DNA from: CAWKGV01 sp963849305
GTDB lineage: Bacteria > Pseudomonadota > Alphaproteobacteria > Acetobacterales > Acetobacteraceae
DNA length: 64,000 nt
Assembly: GCA_963849305.1 (NCBI GenBank)
Contig: CAWKGV010000007.1
Location: 228,537 to 292,536, forward strand
Direction: 5' to 3'
In this document: positions 27,377 through 35,268 of the stretch, one piece after another
How the letters are laid out: the number at the start of each line of letters is the position of its first letter
How positions within the stretch are numbered: position 1 is the first letter of the stretch
Notes under the pieces: generated by a model
What the model saw: only the letters and a program-made list of their open reading frames with translations
Database searches by the model: none
What the model was told of the DNA's origin: nothing
Translations under genes and position numbers: made by a program

Positions 27377-29257
27377 ATGAACGATGATATGGCCAGAGAC
27401 GGTAGGATCGTTCGAGCCGGCATCTATCCAGGTATGGGGATAGCCCGTATCGGGAACAGCGATACGGAGTACTTCCTCGCTCCCGAGGTGCCAGACCCAG
27501 CAGCGACAAAGCCGGGATTTTATCGCGACAGAACAGGTGCCCTGAAGCGGCAGGCACCGCGATTCCGTGTCTATGGTCTGGACGCCAACGGATCTCCAGT
27601 AGCCGAACTCACTGCGAACAATGCCGAGATACGATGGAGCGTGCACCTCGCTAATAAGAAGGCCGCTTGGTACCAGTTCCAGATTGCGCTTGATATCCCT
27701 GAGGCGGTATCAGCGCCGCCGTCGCGACTGCGCAATGCGACAATTTCGGATCGACACCGCCTGACGATTGATCCCGGGCCGCGCAGTATCACAGGGCGTG
27801 ATCAGAGCGGGCCGGACTATCGCTTCGACGGCGGCCGTTTCATGGACAAGCCGGTCTATCTGGGCGAACTGCGTACCGACCAGGACGGCCGACTTATCGT
27901 GTTGGGTGGTCGTGGCAAGTCCGCTTCGTACAATGGCGCCCAGGCGGTCACCTTCGCAAACAACGAAGGCTGGCACGACGATGTGGCGGATGGCCCGGTG
28001 ACAGCAGAGGTTATGTTCGAAGGCCGACCGTTGCCGGTCGACCCGGCCTGGGTCGTCGTTGCGCCGCCGAACTACGCGCCACTACAGAAATCCGTCAGTA
28101 CGATGTGGGATGTAATCCGCGACGTCCTAATCACCGCCGGGATGTTGCCGAAGCCTGTAAGGCCATCGTTCCAGAATGACATACGTCCGATCTTCGAGCG
28201 TCTTTCGCATCTACAATGGGTCAATGCCGGTTTTGCGGCGGCATTCGGTTGGGGTGGACCGAATGATCTCGCCAGTGCTGCGTGGCTGGCAAAACTGTCG
28301 CGCCCCGATCCCAACATGGCCGAATTGCGCCATGTAATCGCCAACCAGTTCAGCGTGTTTGATCGGGACTCCTGGTCACCCGTACCTTGGCCATGGATTT
28401 ACGGCGACGCAATGAATAACCCCCCGGCGCGTACGCCGCGTCAGCATGTAACACTAACAAACACGCAGCTCGGTTTTCTGCAACAGTGGTCGGCTGGCGA
28501 TTTCGAGGCAGATTATGATCCGCAGGCCCGGCCGCCACGGTCAATCGATTCCGTACCACTCGTGGAGCAGCCGGACATACTCGACCGTGCCTCGCTCGAG
28601 TTCTGTCTGGCCGATGCCTTCCATCCCGGCTGCGAGATGACATGGCCGATGCGCACTGCCGGTATGTACATGGCGCCATTCCGATTAGCTCATGCGCCGC
28701 CTGGCTGGATTGAACCCGAATATGGCCCGGTACTGGGCGCAGAAACCATCACTTTGCCAAACGGCCCGCTGCTCGGTGGACAGTTACCCGGTGGCATCAC
28801 CCGCTGGATGGCGGTTCCGTGGCAGACCGACACGGCCAGTTGCCGGTCCGGATATCTCAAGTCGTACGACCCGAATGTGCCAACCTTCTGGCCGGCCCGC
28901 GTTCCGAACCAAGTCCTGACCAGCGTGGATTATCAGGTCGTCATGGACGAGCAGCGCCCATTGGCAGAGCGTCTGGCCGCATTCGTGCGGCGCGGGTCTT
29001 GGCTGCAGCCGCTGGGCAACAAAAGTTATACTGACCAGATCAATAACATGATCGCGCATTTCGACCGCATGGGCGTCGTAGAGCAGCGCGATGGTCCTAA
29101 ATCCGGTCCGTTCCCGTCTGAAATGGAAGTGCAGGACCTCCCCGATGCTGCACACCCATTGGCCGCCGCCGCGTCTGAACGGACAGCGGAAAACCTGGAC
29201 TTAAGCGGCATCGAAAAGGTCCGCCGGTTTCCGTATGGACTTAAGCACTGGGGCTGA
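27377..29257 (+). CDS. LodA-like CTQ-dependent amino-acid oxidase
   Basis: A 626-residue protein of the LodA/GoxA family, quinoproteins that oxidise amino acids with a self-derived cysteine tryptophylquinone cofactor and release hydrogen peroxide. Family hallmarks are YPGMGIARIGNS at the start, NNEGWHDDVADGPV, AFHPGCEMTWPMRTAGMYM and ITRWMAVPWQTDTASCRSGY. The cofactor residues are probably Cys489 (in DTASC) and Trp542 (in GSWLQPLG), 53 residues apart, by comparison with LodA. The substrate cannot be assigned. The stop overlaps the ATG of the FAD partner (TGATG), so the two are translationally coupled. The partner is disrupted, so this oxidase may not be matured in this strain. Confidence 0.88.
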   Translation: MNDDMARDGRIVRAGIYPGMGIARIGNSDTEYFLAPEVPDPAATKPGFYRDRTGALKRQAPRFRVYGLDANGSPVAELTANNAEIRWSVHLANKKAAWYQFQIALDIPEAVSAPPSRLRNATISDRHRLTIDPGPRSITGRDQSGPDYRFDGGRFMDKPVYLGELRTDQDGRLIVLGGRGKSASYNGAQAVTFANNEGWHDDVADGPVTAEVMFEGRPLPVDPAWVVVAPPNYAPLQKSVSTMWDVIRDVLITAGMLPKPVRPSFQNDIRPIFERLSHLQWVNAGFAAAFGWGGPNDLASAAWLAKLSRPDPNMAELRHVIANQFSVFDRDSWSPVPWPWIYGDAMNNPPARTPRQHVTLTNTQLGFLQQWSAGDFEADYDPQARPPRSIDSVPLVEQPDILDRASLEFCLADAFHPGCEMTWPMRTAGMYMAPFRLAHAPPGWIEPEYGPVLGAETITLPNGPLLGGQLPGGITRWMAVPWQTDTASCRSGYLKSYDPNVPTFWPARVPNQVLTSVDYQVVMDEQRPLAERLAAFVRRGSWLQPLGNKSYTDQINNMIAHFDRMGVVEQRDGPKSGPFPSEMEVQDLPDAAHPLAAAASERTAENLDLSGIEKVRRFPYGLKHWG

Positions 29258-29936
29258 TGTTCGAAACTGATGTCGTTATCTTCGGAGCAGGCCCCGCAGG
29301 CGCAATCGCAGCTTTGAATCTGGCCCCGACGCGGCATGTCTGTACTGGTCGAACGTCGCGCCGACAATCGGTCGCACCTGGGCGAGGCACTGCCGCCCGC
29401 AGCACGACGGCTGCTTTCGGATATGGGGCTGCTCGATGAGTTCCTGAGTGAGGGGCATCTGCCCTGCCATGGCAATCGCGCACGTTGGGGAGACGGACCG
29501 GTGTTCGAGACCGATTTCCTACGCGACGCTGACGGCAATGGTTGGCATCTCGACCGGGCGTGCTTTGATGCCTGGCTCCGCCGCACTGCTGTTAGGCGCG
29601 GTGCAATCCTGGCGATGCCGGCGAGGTTCGACGCCATTGAACGCGACAGGACAGGCTGGCGCGTTAAATTGACGAGCGATCATGTGCAACTGGAACTACT
29701 GACGGCCGTGGTGATCGACTGCGGCGGTCGCGCCGCGCCGGTAGCACGTCGCCTTGGCGCATCGATTCATCGCGGCGCTCGCGACAAGCTGGTGTGCGCC
29801 TGGATAGTCGGGGGGGAGCGTCCCGGCGGCCCCAGCGCCGGGTTTAGCCTGATCGAGGCTGTGGAGGATGGCTGGTGGTACACCGCGCCCATGGCGCGGC
29901 AACGCCGCGTGCTAGCGTTCTTCACCGATGCCGACC
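29257..29936 (+). pseudogene. LodB-like FAD-dependent maturation protein, N-terminal part
   Basis: The flavoprotein partner needed to form the CTQ cofactor in LodA-type oxidases. The FAD-binding fingerprint VVIFGAGPAGAIAALNLAP is followed, after a one-base shift near 29335, by SVLVERRADNRSHLGEALPP, HLDRACFDAWLRR, and VIDCGGRAAPVARRLGA, as in tryptophan-halogenase-like flavoproteins. The reading frame is then cut by an IS66-family element at 29937. The C-terminal part resumes at 32472. Start ATG 29257-29259 overlaps the upstream stop. Confidence 0.85.
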
Positions 29937-29999
29937 GTAAGCGTTTGGTGTGACCCGTCTGGCGGCGTGCGGCGCGGTCAGAGATGTTGCTGCTTCGGG

Positions 30000-30031
30000 A
30001 GCCTCCTTCTGGAGTGTTCCAGAAGGAGGCT
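30000..30031 (+). promoter_or_regulatory. 14-bp hairpin that hides the tnpA ribosome-binding site
   Basis: AGCCTCCTTCTGGA (30000-30013) pairs perfectly with 30018-30031 around a GTGT loop. The distal arm contains AGGAGG, the Shine-Dalgarno sequence for tnpA, whose ATG begins two bases after the stem. Transcripts entering from outside would fold this stem and block tnpA translation. A promoter starting within or after the proximal arm would escape it. This is a known type of insertion-sequence self-control, inferred here from structure. Confidence 0.65.
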
Positions 30032-30033
30032 GA

Positions 30034-30444
30034 ATGACCGAGGCGGAGATCGTCACGCGCCGGCGGAAGTGGACGGGGGAAGAGAAGGCGGCTCTGCTCG
30101 CTGAGGTGGAGGCGGAAGGTGGCCGCGTTGCGATGGTCGCGCGGCGTCATGGGCTATCGGAGAGCCTGCTCTACAACTGGCGATCGGTGGCGAAGGCGGC
30201 CATGCCGCCGCACAGGGCGGAGCCGATGGAGTTCAGGCCGATTGGCGTGATCGGTCGGACAAATGAAGCGCCGCCGGCACTGCTGGTGGCACCTGAGCCG
30301 CGGTTGCCGACAGGCGAGCAGCGGGAAGAACGCACCAGCAAGATCGAGATCGCGCTTCCCAATGGCGTGCGGGTGAAGGTCGGTGCATCCGTCAGTGAGA
30401 AGGCTCTGTCGCGGGTATTACGTGCCGTGAAGGGCGCGGTGTGA
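30034..30444 (+). CDS. tnpA: IS66 accessory protein TnpA
   Basis: A 136-residue protein with an N-terminal helix-turn-helix of the IS3/IS66 orfA type (RRKWTGEEKAALLAEVEAEG; ARRHGLSESLLYNWRSV) and a C-terminal part KIEIALPNGVRVKVGASVSE typical of IS66 TnpA. It probably binds the element ends. Its last codons overlap the start of tnpB by GTGA. The frame is intact. Confidence 0.93.
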   Translation: MTEAEIVTRRRKWTGEEKAALLAEVEAEGGRVAMVARRHGLSESLLYNWRSVAKAAMPPHRAEPMEFRPIGVIGRTNEAPPALLVAPEPRLPTGEQREERTSKIEIALPNGVRVKVGASVSEKALSRVLRAVKGAV

Positions 30445-30795
30445 TCAGCCTCGCACCTGGCACCAAGGTATTCCTCGCCTGCCGTCCGGTTGATCTGCGC
30501 AACGGGTTCGATGGCCTGGCAGCCAAGGCACAGCAGATCATCGGCGCCGACCCGTTCAGTGGTCACCTGTTCCTGTACCGCGGCAAGCGCGGTGACTATT
30601 TGAAGGCGCTGTACCTGGGACGGCAGCGGTCTGTGCCTGTTCGCCAAGCGGTTGGAGAAGGGCCGCTTCGTATGGCCGCCGATTGTTGATGGCGCGATGA
30701 CGCTGACGCCGGCGCAATTGGCGCTGCTGATCGAGGCGATGGACTGGCGCAGAACGGTAGCATCGCCGTTGCCGGCGCGGCCAGTGCTGGTCTGA
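30441..30795 (+). CDS. tnpB: IS66 accessory protein TnpB, frameshifted
   Basis: The usual 115-120 residue TnpB: LAPGTKVFLACRPVDLRNGF at the start, LFLYRGKRGDYLKAL in the middle, and then, after one extra C near 30618, the expected DGSGLCLFAKRLEKGRF and LTPAQLALLIEAMDWRR in another frame. The TGA at 30793-30795 ends the correct frame. It may be a consensus error. Confidence 0.85.
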
Positions 30796-30856
30796 CAAGG
30801 CAGCGATTTATTGTTGATGATGGTCGGCAAATCGCCGCACCTGCCAAGGCTATCTT

Positions 30857-32445
30857 ATGTCGCTCGCCATGGCTGACCTGCCCGCCGATCCCGAGGCGTT
30901 GCGCGCGTTTGCGCTGGCCTGTCAGGCCGAGCTGAAGGCGGCCGAACTTTCGGTTCAGCTGCGAACACTGGAGATCGAGAAGCTGAAGTTCCAGATCGCC
31001 AAACTGCGACGCATGCAGTTTGGCCGTTCGTCGGAACGGATCACCCGGCAGATCGAGCAGCTCGCCCTGCAGCTTGAAGAGCTGGAGACCAGCGAGGCCG
31101 AGGATATCGTCAAGGCGGCGGCGGAACATCGGCCGCCGCCGCTGCGCCAGCGTGCGACGCCGAAGCGCAAGCCGTTGCCCGAGCACCTGCTGCGGCAGGA
31201 GATCGTTCATCAACCTGCGGCTGATGGCGCCTGCGTCTGCCCGGACTGCGGTGGTGGCATGGCGAAGCTCGGCGAGGACGTGACCGAGGTGCTGGACTAT
31301 GTGCCTGGCCGCTTCCAGGTGATCCGGCATATCCGGCCCAAATACGCCTGCAAGGCGTGCGATGCGATCACCCAGGCACCTGCGCCCGCGATGCCGACAC
31401 CGCGTGGTCGTGCCACACCGGCGATGCTCGCGCATCTGCTGGTGTCGAAATACTGCGATCACCTGCCGCTCTACCGGCAGAGCGACATCTATGCTCGCGA
31501 CGGGGTCGATCTCGACCGATCCACGCTGTGCGACTGGGTCGGTCAGGCGGCATGGCTGCTGGCGCCGATTGTCGAGGGGATCAGACGACACGTGTTCGCT
31601 GCGGAGAAGATCCACGGCGATGACACCACCGTGCCAGTGCTGTCGCCAGGTCTCGGCCGAACCAGACCGGGCGGCTCTGGGTGTATGTGCGCGACGATCG
31701 ACCATTCTGCGGCACGGCGCCGCCGGCGGCCGCCTACTTCTACAGTCCCGATCGTGGTGGCGCGCATCCGGCAGGGCATTTGGCAGAGTTCACCGGCTTC
31801 CTTCAGGCCGATGGCTACGCTGGCTTCGAGGCACTCTACGATCAGCGCGCCACCGATCGGAGCCTTCGCACGAACCAGGCGATCACCGAGGTCGCCTGCT
31901 GGGCGCATTGCCGGCGCAAGTTCTTCGATGTCTGGAACGGCAAGAAGTCTCCGGTCGCCAAGCAGGCGATCGAGCGCATTGCCACCTTCTACGCCATCGA
32001 GGCCAAAGCGCGCTTCGCGCCGACCGATGAGCGGCTGATGCACCGGGCCGATGCCGCGCCGCTGCTCGCCGCGTTCTTCAATTGGGCAGGCAAGGTCGTC
32101 ACCAGGCTATCGGCCAAGTCAGAGCTGGCCGAGGCATTCCGCTATACGCTGAAGCGGCAGGAGGCATTGTCGCGCTTCCTCACCGACGCAAGGCTCGAGA
32201 TCGACAACAACATCGCCGAGAACGCCATGCGCGGAATCGCGCTCGGACGGAAGAATTACCTGTTCGCCGGATCAGATGCCGGTGGCGAGCGCGCCGCCGC
32301 CATCTACTCCATCCTGCAGACCGTCAAGCTCAATGAGATCAACCCGGAAGCGTATCTGCGCAACACCCTCGACCAGATCGCCAATGGGCACCCGATCAGC
32401 CAGATCAACGAACTAATGCCGTGGACGCCCTCAACACCGCCCTGA
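30857..32445 (+). CDS. tnpC: IS66 transposase TnpC, frameshifted
   Basis: The DDE transposase of the element, about 530 residues in two frames. An N-terminal leucine-rich coiled coil (LRTLEIEKLKFQIAKLRRMQ) is followed by a zinc-binding Cys pattern (CVCPDCGG ... YACKACD), and the catalytic first Asp in AAEKIHGDDTTVPVL. After a shift near 31670 come second-Asp region FLQADGYAGFEALYD and AHCRRKFFDVW, then the Glu region DARLEIDNNIAENAMRGIAL. A C-terminal IS66 tail ends the protein. As written it is inactive. Confidence 0.9.
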
Positions 32446-32471
32446 TCCAACGGTCGTCACCAAACGCTTAC

Positions 32472-32978
32472 TGCCGACCTGCCTGCATGGCGGTCGATGC
32501 GCAAAGGCCCAGTACTATTGGCTAGCGCGTCCACGCTGCTGAAATCGGCCCAGTCTTGGGACAGACTGCGTTCGTCCCGATCAAGGCCGGTTCGTGTGCG
32601 GCTTACAATTGTTTTCTTGAACCGTGCGCTGGTCCGGGCTGGATTGCTGCCGGAGATGCCAGCATGAGCTTCGATCCCATCTCCTCCCAGGGGCTGCTCC
32701 ATGCGCTGTTCACTGGCCTTGCCGCAGCGGAAGCAGCAGACCGATACATCAGCGGCGATCTCGGCTCCTTCGATTCCTACCGGCGCGTCCTTTACGGAAT
32801 CAAACGCGCATACGAAAGCCACCTGCAGGATTGCTATGCTGCAGAGAATCGCTGGTTGGCCGCACCATTCTGGCAAGGGCGACTGAACACTTCGGATATG
32901 CTACCGCGCCTTCCTTGTCCTGATATTCGAAGCGGTGCCGCAGTTCTCCCGAGTATCCGGGATAGCTGCCGGCCGTGA
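32472..32978 (+). pseudogene. LodB-like FAD-dependent maturation protein, C-terminal part
   Basis: This continues the gene cut at 29936. The FAD-contacting GWIAAGDASMSFDPISSQG is typical of the flavin-dependent halogenase/hydroxylase fold. It is followed by LLHALFTGLAAAEAADRYI and a C-terminal ENRWLAAPFWQGRL. Between 32480 and 32556 there is another frame slip before the main open part (TTG 32556 onward). Removing the IS66 element and one target copy would join the two halves. Confidence 0.82.
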
Positions 32979-33458
32979 GCGTCAATGCTTTACACTTCGC
33001 CCGTATGAACAACGTCCGGAGCCAACATCCGCAACCCGAACACGCGCCGAGCCTATACGCGCGCTTGCAGCCAGTTCTTCGCCTGGTGCGAGGTCGCGGT
33101 TGCGTAATCTTCCGGCAACGGTGCTTGTAGCAGCGGGTCGAAGAGCACCCGGCGCAGCTCGCGGGCGGCGTGTTGTTCAGCTCGAGCTCACAATTCGGAA
33201 CCGTGTAGTTGTGAATTGGCGTCCGGGCAGCGGCATGTCCTGGTATGCATGAAGGGCCAGTGGCAGGGGTACGAAGAGATGCCGCGGGAAGACGACGCAG
33301 GGGGCAGTTCATGTCGGAGACCGCCGCGAAGACCGAGGGTGATCGGCCCAGCCGCGGGAAGACTTGCTCCTAGAGAAGACAAAAGTTGCCGTCCGTCCGG
33401 CGTTGGCTGCCCACACCGGTCGTCGTACTGTATCGCTTTGACCACCGAGGAGCCTGAT
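32979..33458. other. 480-bp gap with no convincing gene
   Basis: No coding frame with protein-like composition was found. It contains the second copy of the 33-bp dispersed repeat at 33375-33406. A GAGGAG ribosome-site candidate near its right end serves the gene starting at 33459. Confidence 0.5.
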
Positions 33459-34544
33459 GTGAACACCGTGAAATACCGATTGTTCGATCCGCGCTTGATG
33501 CCTCGCCGCACGAAACTCGAGGTGCCGGGCTGGGCCGGCGAGCCGCAGCCGCGCCGCGACGGCTCCCACGAACAGGCTTGGCACTGCATACCGTTCATAG
33601 AAGGCGCGCAATACGGCATGGAACTCTTCTACCCGTTCGAGAACGACCTATACGTCACGAAGCGCGATGGGCACGTGGTGCTCGAAGGCGACTTCGGCCC
33701 CGATCCGGGGACCGGCATCCAATGGCCGCCCTTCCGCTCGTTCGGCGAGAACTATTACACGTATCAGCTTCTGCTCGACCTCAAGGTTGATGAGACTATA
33801 GCGGTGCGCACCGAGCCGCATCCGCGCTTCTATACCAGCGCCAGCGACGACGTGCCGATCGCGGTTCCGGCGCTGCTGCGCACGAGCTGGTGGCCGATGA
33901 TTTCGTTCGTGGTGTTCAAGGCCCCGCCCGAGGGCCGCACTCACATTTTCAGGCGAGGCGAGCCGTTCATGCAAATGCTATTCCTGCCGGCGGAACCTCA
34001 GTTCGAGCTGGCACTGATGGATGAAGCGGAGGCGGCCGAGCGCGAAATGCGGGGACGCCGCATCCACGCCAGCCGCGACACTTTGGGAAAGGAGTTCGAC
34101 CTGGACTTCGTCGACCAACACGGTGTTCGACGCCACGTATCGAAACATCCTGCGCGCGGCACGAGGCCGGACGAGAGAGACCGGCGCGTAAAGTCCTGCT
34201 CGGGTCGTGATTGCGTGATCGCTAGCGCGGGCCATAAAAGTCATTGTGATGATGGTGGTGATGGTGGTGGTGGTGGTGATGATGGTGGTAGTAGGAGGGA
34301 TAGCGATAATATGGCGTACCGTAGTAGGGATACTGTGGAGTATTATAGGAATAGGGAGGACGGTAACCATATTGGTAGTAATTCTGAACTGTCTGGACGC
34401 CCTCCGGAGCGTCGGCCGCCTGTGTTTGCGCCCGCGCGGCGTCATCGGCCTTTAGCAGCGCGACGGCATCCGGTATTGGCGCGAGGAGATCAGCATACGA
34501 GGATGCTTGCAGCGCCTCCGATACATTGGGAGCAGGACTGGTAG
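33459..34544 (+). CDS. DUF6065-like protein (C-terminal extent uncertain)
   Basis: Starts at GTG 33459-33461 (VNTVKYRLFDPRL) behind GGAG. Roughly the first 240 residues look like one globular protein: GMELFYPFENDLYVTKRDGH, GTGIQWPPFRSFGENYYTYQ, and PALLRTSWWPMISFVVFKAP. This resembles proteins labelled DUF6065 that I associate with LodA-type loci, but the assignment is tentative. After about 34200 the frame only reads the antisense of the His-rich gene, so the real end is probably near 34200 and a stop or frame change may have been lost. Cytoplasmic; function unknown. Confidence 0.6.
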   Translation: MNTVKYRLFDPRLMPRRTKLEVPGWAGEPQPRRDGSHEQAWHCIPFIEGAQYGMELFYPFENDLYVTKRDGHVVLEGDFGPDPGTGIQWPPFRSFGENYYTYQLLLDLKVDETIAVRTEPHPRFYTSASDDVPIAVPALLRTSWWPMISFVVFKAPPEGRTHIFRRGEPFMQMLFLPAEPQFELALMDEAEAAEREMRGRRIHASRDTLGKEFDLDFVDQHGVRRHVSKHPARGTRPDERDRRVKSCSGRDCVIASAGHKSHCDDGGDGGGGGDDGGSRRDSDNMAYRSRDTVEYYRNREDGNHIGSNSELSGRPPERRPPVFAPARRHRPLAARRHPVLARGDQHTRMLAAPPIHWEQDW

Positions 34545-34614
34545 CAGCCTGCGCGGAACCCACGGTGGCGAGCCCCGCAACCGCGCCGAGTAATCCGGCG
34601 GCCTTCTTGTCCAT
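34222..34614 (-). CDS. Small secreted protein with a natural run of 14 histidines
   Basis: A 130-residue product starting at ATG 34612-34614 (MDKKAAGLLGAVAGLATVGS), with GAGGGA upstream. The first 23 residues form a signal peptide ending AQA. The mature part is polar, then Tyr/Pro-rich (YGYRPPYSYNTPQYPYYG), then has 14 consecutive His residues and ends NDFYGPR. Such tails could bind Ni, Zn or Cu in the periplasm or cell surface. The run is encoded by mixed CAC/CAT codons near 34243-34290. It overlaps the apparent 3' part of the opposite gene. No close family was recognised. Confidence 0.8.
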   Translation of the reverse strand: MDKKAAGLLGAVAGLATVGSAQAATSPAPNVSEALQASSYADLLAPIPDAVALLKADDAARAQTQAADAPEGVQTVQNYYQYGYRPPYSYNTPQYPYYGTPYYRYPSYYHHHHHHHHHHHHHHNDFYGPR

Positions 34615-34767
34615 ATGATTTTTCCCTCGTGGCGTAAGCACATTTTGAAAACCATCTGCGTGCGGCTTTTTTGTGGCTAGCCGCCCTCTCTCACAGCCTT
34701 GTGCTAGATCTCAGCGCCTCTGGGCCATCTACAACATTCACACTTCGGTCCCGCGGATGGGCGGCCG

Positions 34768-35172
34768 TCAGCTCAGGTCCACGGCATGAGCTTTGAGGTC
34801 GGCGAGCGCGCAATACTGCAACGCGCTCGCCTCGGTTGCCCGCAGCGCGACCCGCGGGGCCTGGCCGGCGTCGAACGCCTCTTGCCAGCGGCTCGCGCAT
34901 AGGCACCACCGATCGCCCGGCTTCAATCCGGCGAAGCCGAATTCCGGCCTGGGGGTCGAGAGGTCGTTGCCGCGAGCGGCGCTGAACGCCAGGAACTCGG
35001 CCGTGACCTCGGTGCAAACGGTGTGGCAGCCGTGATCGTCCGGCCCGGTCTCGCAGCAGCCGGTGCGATAGAAGCCGGTCTTGGGCTTGAGCGAGCAGAT
35101 TTCGAGCGCGGTGCCCAGCACGTTGCGCGCTCGCCGTCCTGGTCCGGGGCGCGGGTCCGGGTCGAATGGCAT
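34768..35172 (-). CDS. DUF2237 family protein
   Basis: A 134-residue protein with the DUF2237 pattern of conserved cysteines: ARNVLGTALEICSLKPKTGF, YRTGCCETGPDDHGCHTVC, EFLAFSAARGNDLSTPRPEF and GLKPGDRWCLCASRWQEAF. The function of the family is not known. The ATG at 35170-35172 follows GGAGG. The gene is single and intact. Its 3' flank shares a 26-bp segment with 22905-22930. Confidence 0.92.
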   Translation of the reverse strand: MPFDPDPRPGPGRRARNVLGTALEICSLKPKTGFYRTGCCETGPDDHGCHTVCTEVTAEFLAFSAARGNDLSTPRPEFGFAGLKPGDRWCLCASRWQEAFDAGQAPRVALRATEASALQYCALADLKAHAVDLS

Positions 35173-35268
35173 CTTGACCTCCTCTCGCGTTCAGGCGAAC
35201 GCCGAGCAAGCTATCATCGCTAGCGGCTTTTGCCAGGAGGGAGTGTCAGGAAGCGAGGTCGCGGAGCC

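Larger units (their letters stand above)
29937..32471 (+). mobile_element. IS66-family insertion sequence
   Basis: A 2535-bp element with terminal inverted repeats GTAAGCGTTTGGTG at both ends. It is flanked by an exact 8-bp target duplication TGCCGACC (29929-29936 and 32472-32479), as expected for IS66. It holds tnpA, tnpB and tnpC in the usual order. The insertion splits the lodB-like gene. The perfect duplication suggests the insertion is recent. Confidence 0.95.

Noticed and set aside
34246..34455. Met/Val-rich plus-strand frame over the repeat near 34.25 kb
   Set aside because: It only reads the antisense of the His-codon run; the minus-strand gene has signal peptide and ribosome site.
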